Below, piece by piece: positions 1 through 3,656 of a stretch of DNA of 7,836 nt. The DNA is from Candidatus Saccharimonadia bacterium (GTDB lineage: Bacteria > Patescibacteriota > Saccharimonadia > Saccharimonadales > Saccharimonadaceae). The stretch spans positions 1-7,836 of the forward strand of contig JALRBE010000049.1 of NCBI GenBank assembly GCA_023262335.1, written 5' to 3'. The position numbers were made by a program, and so were the translations under genes. The notes below the pieces were generated by a model, which made no database searches, had not been told where the DNA came from, and was given only the letters and a program-made list of their open reading frames with translations. Position 1 is the first letter of the stretch. Each line of letters opens with the position of its first letter.

Positions 1-2
1 AG

Positions 3-209
3 ACATTACTACTCTCAGACGATGGCGATATCAAGATACGCACTGCTATCATTGAACACTCGCGGTCGGTGTTTGCAAAAAAGCAAGAAGTGATAGAGAA
101 AGAACAAGAGCAGCCAAAACCCAGTAAGCCTAGTGTTGAAAAGAATAAAAAAGGAGGGGCTAAACCAAAGCCCCAACCTACAAGTGAACCAATGATTGAC
201 GAACTTTAG
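3..209 (+). CDS. 3' end of an unidentified protein with a charged, proline-rich tail (partial)
   Basis: An open frame enters from the left edge and ends at TAG (207-209), giving the last 68 residues of a larger protein. The first ~25 residues (LLLSDDGDIKIRTAIIEHS) look like the end of a folded domain. The rest is a low-complexity tail rich in Lys, Glu, Pro and Gln (for example EKEQEQPKPSKPS), ending PMIDEL. Such tails are usually disordered and occur in many unrelated proteins, so no family is assigned. Its stop codon overlaps the stop of the leftward gene at 206-421 by 4 bp, a tight tail-to-tail arrangement without a terminator between them. The neighbouring PLD-like gene would fit a conjugative or integrative element, but that is only inference. 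Confidence 0.6.
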   Translation, partial: TLLLSDDGDIKIRTAIIEHSRSVFAKKQEVIEKEQEQPKPSKPSVEKNKKGGAKPKPQPTSEPMIDEL

Positions 210-421
210 CTGTTGTTACGAGACTCGGCAAACTCGTCGTATAGCTGCCTCATCTCATCGTCAGTCAATACTGTGCCGAGCTGATGGAACTTCTCTTGAT
301 ACTGCGTCAAGAAGTCGATAGCATCTTGAGATGTGGCGTGTTCGGGGTCGATTGTCTTCAAGTAGGCAGCGACCTTATCAATATCTTCTTGGCTTGCTTC
401 GTATTCTTTGAAATCTGTCAT
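206..421 (-). CDS. Small acidic protein of unknown function (71 aa)
   Basis: The product starts MTDFKEYEASQEDIDKVAAY and ends FAESRNNS. I chose the ATG at 421 over upstream in-frame starts because AGGAG lies 8 nt before it on the minus strand. The protein is acidic and predicted mostly helical from its amphipathic pattern (QDAIDFLTQYQEKFHQLG, TDDEMRQLYDEF). It has no signal peptide or membrane segment. Its start lies 1 nt after the stop of the PLD-like gene and its ribosome binding site sits inside that gene's end, so the two are almost certainly co-translated. I do not recognise the family. A partner or regulator of the PLD-like protein is a guess from the operon only. Confidence 0.75.
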   Translation of the reverse strand: MTDFKEYEASQEDIDKVAAYLKTIDPEHATSQDAIDFLTQYQEKFHQLGTVLTDDEMRQLYDEFAESRNNS

Positions 422-422
422 T

Positions 423-872
423 TTATTTGCTCCTCGCATATCGGTCGATAGCGATAAACGCACATAGCTTTTTAGCCGCTTTCTCCGATGCTATTTTCCT
501 CATTATCTCACAACTGTCATTAAACGATAATATGTTGAGGCTGCCCTCATACACTACTTTGCGGTCAAGTATTGCTAACTTGCGATGATGACCGGCGGTA
601 TATAGCACCGTAACGCCCAGCGCTTGCAGCTCGTAGATAGCGTTGAGTGCTTGGTAATAGTAATCGCCGTCATGTTCGTTTGGATTACGAGTGTTTATGA
701 CTATCCGTACATTACGACTGCGTAGCTTAGTAAAGATAGGTAGAAGTGTCCTCATGCGCTTTTCCGTGATGAACGGACTCTCGATAATCACTTCGTCTTT
801 ACTGTGTAGCAGGTCGCGCATAAACGCCCTATAGAACGTGTCCTGGTCGTAGAGAGTGCTTTCACTAAACAT
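423..872 (-). CDS. Phospholipase D-like protein with a single HKD motif (149 aa)
   Basis: The diagnostic PLD signature is intact: H96-x-K98, four residues, D103, six residues, then GSLN at 110-113 (HRKLAILD ... EGSLN). The N-terminal half (EVIIESPFIT at 27-36, RNVRIVINTR at 53-62) matches the beta strands of one PLD half-domain. With one HKD motif the active site would form by dimerisation, as in Nuc-type bacterial nucleases. Single-motif PLD proteins are commonly DNA or RNA phosphodiesterases, while two-motif members include lipases and synthases. No signal peptide is visible, so a cytoplasmic role is likely. The ATG at 872 is preferred to TTG at 905 because GGAG lies about 10 nt upstream. 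It overlaps the preceding ORF by 8 nt and abuts the 71-aa gene, forming an operon. Substrate unknown. Confidence 0.85.
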   Translation of the reverse strand: MFSESTLYDQDTFYRAFMRDLLHSKDEVIIESPFITEKRMRTLLPIFTKLRSRNVRIVINTRNPNEHDGDYYYQALNAIYELQALGVTVLYTAGHHRKLAILDRKVVYEGSLNILSFNDSCEIMRKIASEKAAKKLCAFIAIDRYARSK

Positions 873-934
873 GGTGCTTACTCTCCTCTGTTTCAGGCTC
901 GACAATATGGATTTCTCCGTTATAAAATACCCAG

Positions 935-975
935 CCTAGATCAGTTAGTTTTTGATGCATCAAAACTAAACTAGG
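935..975. repeat. Imperfect long palindrome
   Basis: CCTAG (935-939) pairs with CTAGG (971-975), and the arms continue imperfectly to the centre GATGCATC (954-961), with TAGTTTTT on the left against AAAACTAA on the right. It lies inside the short leftward ORF at 865-1101, just before the tRNA-derived element, so it may be part of that rearrangement or a chance feature of A/T-rich sequence. Confidence 0.35.
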
Positions 976-1009
976 TTCTAGAGTGTTCCACGACAAGTCG
1001 ATGTGGCGC

Positions 1010-1055
1010 ACCAAGAAAAAATCCTCGGCCGAATGGCTGGGGATTTTTTCTTGGT
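1010..1055. terminator. Bidirectional intrinsic terminator hairpin, 21-bp stem
   Basis: Bases 1010-1030 pair with 1035-1055 without interruption (two G-U pairs) around a GAAT tetraloop. The outer arms read ACCAAGAAAAAATCC and GGATTTTTTCTTGGT, so there is an A-run before and a T-run after the GC-rich inner stem, and it can terminate in both directions. The arms begin ACCA and end TGGT, the same as tRNA 3'-CCA ends. A second hairpin of the same design is at 7225-7266. Confidence 0.75.
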
Positions 1056-1210
1056 ACCAATGTAGCCGTACTCGAGCCTCCACGCAAATTTGCTTTAGCA
1101 AATTTTAGCGCTGGAGGGTCGCGCAGCGCGGCGAAATTCTGCAAAAGTTTACTTTTGTCAGAATGAGCAAACGACAGAGGCTTCAGTCGATAGTCCTCTC
1201 ATCTGTACCA
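1052..1210 (+). repeat. tRNA-3'-half-derived structured repeat, copy 1
   Basis: In order: a degenerate inverted tRNA 3' half (TGGTAC at 1052-1057 through ACTCGAGCCTCCA at 1070-1082); a hairpin AAATTTGC/GCAAATTT (1086-1093 with 1098-1105, loop TTTA); T-stem strand GGAGG (1113-1117); a 77-nt insert (1118-1194) where a 7-nt T-loop would be; T-stem strand CCTCT (1195-1199); acceptor strand CATCTGT (1200-1206); then A and CCA (1207-1210). Outer arms CCTCCA (1077-1082) and TGGAGG (1112-1117) also pair. The insert holds a 12-bp stem ATTCTG+CAAAAG with CTTTTG+CAGAAT. Bases 1115-1197 match 7323-7405 at 75 of 83 positions. No 5' half of this tRNA is visible here. Family not recognised. Confidence 0.7.
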
Positions 1211-1227
1211 AGCATAAACACTATGCG

Positions 1228-1244
1228 AAAGCATGATGTTTTTG
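1228..1244. repeat. 17-bp direct repeat, left copy
   Basis: AAAGCATGATGTTTTTG is identical to 1859-1875. In both places a TACCA lies 21-22 bp upstream, followed by a CATAA-containing segment, so the diverged repeat is about 38 bp. The left copy directly follows the CCA end of tRNA-derived repeat copy 1. The pair brackets the 128-aa leftward gene. Confidence 0.6.
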
Positions 1245-1249
1245 TTTGG

Positions 1250-1276
1250 AAATAAAAAGCACCCATCAGGGTGTTC
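1250..1276 (-). terminator. Intrinsic terminator of the 128-aa gene
   Basis: On the minus strand the stem ACACCC/GGGTGC with loop TGAT (1259-1274) is followed by CTTTTTATTT. It lies 53 bp past the stop of the leftward gene that ends at 1329. Confidence 0.7.
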
Positions 1277-1280
1277 TGAC

Positions 1281-1314
1281 GGTGGCGGTGTCAGCTTACG
1301 CTAACACCGCCACC
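1281..1314. other. Very stable 11-bp GC-rich hairpin
   Basis: GGTGGCGGTGT (1281-1291) pairs perfectly with ACACCGCCACC (1304-1314). The loop contains a further AGC/GCT pair. It has no adjacent T-run in either direction and starts 15 bp beyond the stop of the leftward 128-aa gene. It may be a 3'-end stabiliser or the first half of a double terminator with the hairpin at 1250-1276. Confidence 0.6.
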
Positions 1315-1328
1315 ATACGTCGAAGGTA

Positions 1329-1715
1329 TTAGAAGCTCACGAGGTCGGCATGTCGAACGACCATGGCGTTGAAAGTCTCCTCGTCACCCGGAAGGCAGAC
1401 TTCTCGGGTCACGTTCCACGTGTCGATTGCATACTGGAACTTACGCGCATTCTCTGAATGCGTATTTGCCTGCCGAAACAGAAACTCGCTACTGAGTGGA
1501 CCCGAGTAAGCCATACCTTCAATGAGATCAAGGAACTTTCCTCTATGCCTCTCAAGGGATTTGACAATGAAATCGGCGACTTTGTGCGGGTAGTAGCGGC
1601 ATAAGCTCTGCAGACTGTCACGATCGTGTCGTGTGAGGGGCAGTACGCTTGCGCGCTCTAAGAACTTCTTATATTTCTCGACGAACTTTTCATCAAGCTC
1701 CTCGTCTACTTCCAT
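1329..1715 (-). CDS. Unknown helical protein (128 aa)
   Basis: The product starts MEVDEELDEKFVEKYKKFLERA and ends VVRHADLVSF. The ATG at 1715 has AGGAG 6 nt upstream and a consensus promoter about 35 nt before that. The first ~25 residues are a charged amphipathic helix. The middle (DRDSLQSLCRYYPHKVADFIVKSLERH) also looks helical. There are two cysteines, no signal peptide and no membrane segment, so it is probably cytoplasmic. It is a self-contained unit with its own promoter, possible operator and terminator, and it is transcribed opposite to the next three genes. I recognise no family. Small accessory regulators or defence and anti-defence proteins would fit the setting, but nothing in the sequence decides this. 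Confidence 0.75.
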   Translation of the reverse strand: MEVDEELDEKFVEKYKKFLERASVLPLTRHDRDSLQSLCRYYPHKVADFIVKSLERHRGKFLDLIEGMAYSGPLSSEFLFRQANTHSENARKFQYAIDTWNVTREVCLPGDEETFNAMVVRHADLVSF

Positions 1716-1757
1716 TGAGTTCTCCTGGTGTACGAGTTGGATTGTGAAACTATACTT

Positions 1758-1786
1758 ATTATAAACTATAAATATATAGTATGCAA
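1758..1786 (-). promoter_or_regulatory. Consensus sigma-70 promoter with an inverted repeat in its spacer
   Basis: On the minus strand, TTGCAT (-35, 1786-1781), a 17-bp spacer and a perfect TATAAT (-10, 1763-1758) precede the 128-aa gene. Expected start of transcription is near 1751. The spacer contains a perfect inverted repeat ACTATA-AATA-TATAGT (1765-1780), well placed for a dimeric repressor, although A/T-rich spacers also give such repeats by chance. Confidence 0.75.
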
Positions 1787-1858
1787 GTATATGTCCGATC
1801 AGCCTTGATAGGAATTGTGATGTCTCTCGTTGCTACATACCAACATAAGCATTTTTTT

Positions 1859-1875
1859 AAAGCATGATGTTTTTG
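1859..1875. repeat. 17-bp direct repeat, right copy
   Basis: Identical to 1228-1244. It lies just upstream of the -35 box of the next rightward gene. The preceding stretch 1818-1858 resembles 1192-1227 (GAT, CTCTC, TACCA and CATAA in the same order). Confidence 0.55.
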
Positions 1876-1886
1876 CACAAGTTTTA

Positions 1887-1915
1887 TTGACAAATAAAAA
1901 CAAAAATGCTACTAT
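1887..1915 (+). promoter_or_regulatory. Promoter of the 105-aa gene
   Basis: TTGACA (1887-1892), a 17-bp A-rich spacer, then TACTAT (1910-1915). The predicted start near 1922 leaves a ~48-nt leader before the ATG at 1970. Confidence 0.75.
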
Positions 1916-1969
1916 AAAACTATCTTTTCAAGGTGGAAGGATACTCATGAGCGACTGGAAGGGTTTGCC

Positions 1970-2287
1970 ATGGCTGACATCAAGAGGATCTCGTCGAATC
2001 TCGAAGAACCATTCGACTTCGGCAATAACAAGTCATACGGGGGTCGCTACTACCTGCATCTCGAAGATGATTGTCACATCACTCTTCAGCTCCACCCCGA
2101 CCAAGGGTCGATTCCTTATGGAAGATTTCGTTTCTATGTCGACTACATGATCGCTCCCGTGTTCGGCACAAGAGTCGGCGGCGATTGTTCCGGGTCGTTA
2201 ACGCTCGACCGCTTTTTGGCTGCCGGCACTCCTGTGCTTGGCAGGTTGAAGCTTGTGGCCGTCAGCTACGATGTGCGGGTAAGGTAA
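1970..2287 (+). CDS. Unknown protein (105 aa)
   Basis: The product starts MADIKRISSNLEEPFDFG and ends VAVSYDVRVR. It is rich in aromatic and beta-branched residues (YGGRYYLHLEDDCHITLQLH, GRFRFYVDYM), suggesting a small beta-rich fold, and has one central and one downstream Cys. No signal peptide or membrane segment. GGAAGG lies 7 nt before this ATG. An earlier ATG at 1947 with an equally good GGAAGG site opens a different frame of 67 codons that looks like non-protein sequence, so I prefer 1970. The gene has its own promoter and a strong terminator. It is the first of three independent rightward units. I do not recognise the family. Confidence 0.7.
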   Translation: MADIKRISSNLEEPFDFGNNKSYGGRYYLHLEDDCHITLQLHPDQGSIPYGRFRFYVDYMIAPVFGTRVGGDCSGSLTLDRFLAAGTPVLGRLKLVAVSYDVRVR

Positions 2288-2307
2288 GTCCCTACGTCCG
2301 CGGCAAA

Positions 2308-2334
2308 AGCCCTGCGTTCGACGTAGGGCTTTTT
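2308..2334 (+). terminator. Intrinsic terminator after the 105-aa gene
   Basis: AGCCCTGCGT and ACGTAGGGCT form a 10-bp stem with one mismatch, followed by a T-run (2330-2334). An overlapping perfect 9-bp pair, CCCTACGTC (2290-2298) with GACGTAGGG (2320-2328), would compete with it, so two alternative folds exist. Confidence 0.8.
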
Positions 2335-2415
2335 GCTGTCGTCCGGTCGCCAGCTAAGGCCTTGCGCAAGTTGTGCGCCTCGACTTTGCCATTTGAAGCT
2401 CACCACTTCGATATA

Positions 2416-2443
2416 TTGTTTTTTATTAATATTATGTTATAAT
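2416..2443 (+). promoter_or_regulatory. Promoter of the 138-aa gene
   Basis: TTGTTT (2416-2421), 16-bp spacer, perfect TATAAT (2438-2443). The expected start near 2450 gives an ~80-nt leader. Confidence 0.65.
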
Positions 2444-2449
2444 ATGATT

Positions 2450-2529
2450 GTACCTCTGGTACGCTCACGTGCCGCCTGGAACATACCACGCCAGCCGGTA
2501 CTACCCTACCGCCCTTTACGGGCAGAAAG
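2450..2529 (+). promoter_or_regulatory. Structured 5' leader of the 138-aa gene
   Basis: Four short stem-loops can be drawn in a row: GGTACG/CGTGCC (2458-2463 with 2468-2473), CTGG/CCAG (2476-2479 with 2491-2494), CGGTA/TACCG (2496-2500 with 2507-2511) and GCCC/GGGC (2511-2514 with 2520-2523). The last sits just before the start codon, where no clear Shine-Dalgarno is seen. This may be a cis-regulatory RNA or simply a GC-rich leader. Confidence 0.35.
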
Positions 2530-2946
2530 ATGGTTGCAATGAAGAATCTCCGGAACCGTCGCAACACGCGCATCACCGCTAGCGTGCAGGTCGCGATCAG
2601 GCATATGGCCCAGTGCCTTTATGGCCCCGAGCAGCTTGACCCCGCGCCGCAGTGGGACAACTTCGTGTGGTTCGACGAGTACAGCGCTACCGACATCAAG
2701 TCAGTAGATATGACCAAATCGCTCGGGTATCACTCCCTCTCGCGTAAGGTCTACTTCTACAAGGATGACCAGGCGCTCGCCTATGTCAACATGGTCGGCG
2801 AACAGTACCCCGGCTCGGAGGAGCGACGGTGGGCCGCTTACGGCCTCTTCTACCGACAAACCTGGCCCGAAGTGACTGGCAGTGCCTTCCACGTTCCCAA
2901 GCAGGCCGAGTTCTTCACGCCAAACGGCGTTCTGGTCGCTGACTGA
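2530..2946 (+). CDS. Unknown protein (138 aa)
   Basis: The product starts MVAMKNLRNRRNTRITASVQ and ends FFTPNGVLVAD. The basic N-terminus (KNLRNRRNTR) is followed by a Trp/Tyr-rich body (QWDNFVWFDEY, KVYFYKDDQALAYVNM, RRWAAYGLFYRQTWPEV). No signal peptide or membrane span is visible. The start is uncertain: ATG 2530 has GAAAG directly before it, and ATG 2539 is also possible with GAAAG 9 nt upstream (135 aa). The gene has its own promoter, a structured leader and a strong terminator. The aromatic content and basic N-terminus could suit nucleic-acid or protein binding, but no family is recognised. Confidence 0.7.
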   Translation: MVAMKNLRNRRNTRITASVQVAIRHMAQCLYGPEQLDPAPQWDNFVWFDEYSATDIKSVDMTKSLGYHSLSRKVYFYKDDQALAYVNMVGEQYPGSEERRWAAYGLFYRQTWPEVTGSAFHVPKQAEFFTPNGVLVAD

Positions 2947-2965
2947 CCAATCCGCCCTGTTTTAC

Positions 2966-2997
2966 CCGCACGAGCTTATACCTCGTGCGGTTTTTTT
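2966..2997 (+). terminator. Intrinsic terminator after the 138-aa gene
   Basis: A perfect 9-bp stem CCGCACGAG/CTCGTGCGG with a 7-nt loop, followed by seven T's (2991-2997). Confidence 0.9.
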
Positions 2998-3022
2998 GTT
3001 TGCCACACCATAACACTCAAAA

Positions 3023-3051
3023 TTGACAATATACTGCATTATTTGTATAAT
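3023..3051 (+). promoter_or_regulatory. Full-consensus promoter of the 158-aa gene
   Basis: TTGACA (3023-3028), exactly 17 bp, TATAAT (3046-3051): both hexamers are perfect. Expected start near 3058. Confidence 0.85.
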
Positions 3052-3089
3052 AATTTTCATCGTCAGAGTCACCCTACCGAAAGGCCATC

Positions 3090-3566
3090 ATGACGACTCC
3101 GCACATTACCAAAACCAGAAGTGCAGATTACCCGTTCTACGACTACGAGCACGCCCGGCATGACTACAAGCCATGCCTCACGGTAGTCTCCGTCGAGAAC
3201 ACGTCGCAGGCCCCGTCCAATACACCGGACTTGCGCTATGCCATTGACTTGCCACTCCGAGTCAGGCGTAGCGACGCATGGCTACGCATTGCCGAACCGT
3301 TCGACCTGTCGGGGGACACTACCTTCGGAAAATTCCTGCTTGAAAGGTTGAACCTCATCGAGGGCGTCATGGCGATTCCTCATCACAACAACGATCACCG
3401 TATCAGCGTGTGGGTCCCGGGAGCCATGACCGACCGCTATTGCAAGCCGGAGGTCGCAGAACTCGTCAGGAATCTTCCGGATTCCATCTGGCTCTCCATC
3501 GAGTACGCGGTCCATCGCCACGAAAGCCCTGGCCGCCGTATCGGCGAGTTCATGAAGCGTCTCTGA
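3090..3566 (+). CDS. Unknown protein (158 aa)
   Basis: The product starts MTTPHITKTRSADYPFYDYEH and ends RRIGEFMKRL. GAAAGG lies 5 nt before the ATG, and a perfect consensus promoter about 40 nt upstream implies high expression. The N-terminal ~45 residues look unstructured. Residues ~75-150 look like a mixed alpha/beta domain: FGKFLLERLNLIEGVMAI, then HRISVWVPG, then CKPEVAELVRNL, then SIWLSIEYAVHRH. The order helix, IEGV turn, strand, helix, strand recalls small ferredoxin-like folds. I cannot assign a family from that. Two cysteines and several histidines are present without a metal motif. No export signal. TGA is the stop. Independent transcription unit. Confidence 0.75.
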   Translation: MTTPHITKTRSADYPFYDYEHARHDYKPCLTVVSVENTSQAPSNTPDLRYAIDLPLRVRRSDAWLRIAEPFDLSGDTTFGKFLLERLNLIEGVMAIPHHNNDHRISVWVPGAMTDRYCKPEVAELVRNLPDSIWLSIEYAVHRHESPGRRIGEFMKRL

Positions 3567-3582
3567 CCGCCCCTGTGGCACC

Positions 3583-3608
3583 GGCCCTGACATCGTTGGG
3601 GCCTTTTT
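3583..3608 (+). terminator. Intrinsic terminator after the 158-aa gene
   Basis: GGCCCT/GGGGCC stem (3583-3588 with 3598-3603) followed by five T's (3604-3608). It separates the accessory genes from the pyruvate kinase gene. Confidence 0.8.
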
Positions 3609-3640
3609 ATTTGCCACCCCTGTATTTATACGCGTTTTCG

Positions 3641-3649
3641 TGGTACGAT
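3641..3649 (+). promoter_or_regulatory. Extended -10 promoter placing transcription start at the pyk ATG
   Basis: TGG followed by TACGAT (3644-3649) fits an extended -10 element. No good -35 is visible 17 bp upstream (TGTATT). Transcription would start about 7 nt later, at or 1 nt before the ATG at 3657. No Shine-Dalgarno lies in the intervening bases, so the mRNA may be leaderless. Confidence 0.45.
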
Positions 3650-3656
3650 TACCTTC

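Larger units (their letters stand above)
865..1101 (-). pseudogene. Short ORF upstream of the PLD-like gene, probably 5'-replaced
   Basis: The last ~40 residues (for example LTDLGWVFYNGEIHIVEPET) read like a genuine C-terminus, and the stop overlaps the PLD-like start by 8 nt as in a coupled operon. The 5' part is suspicious: the longest frame begins at a TTG (1101) inside the tRNA-derived repeat and runs through a 21-bp bidirectional terminator hairpin at 1010-1055. The only in-frame ATG is at 960, would give just 31 residues, and has no visible ribosome binding site. I infer that an older gene lost its 5' end when the repeat arrived. It could instead be a short functional leader peptide. 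Product unknown. Confidence 0.4.

Noticed and set aside
1010..1055. Group I or II intron in a tRNA
   Set aside because: No 5' tRNA half in copy 1, no intron core motifs, and tRNA-Leu here has an uninterrupted anticodon loop.
3282..3617. 111-aa leftward open frame
   Set aside because: Antisense to the 158-aa gene and through its terminator; the sense gene has the consensus promoter and ribosome binding site.
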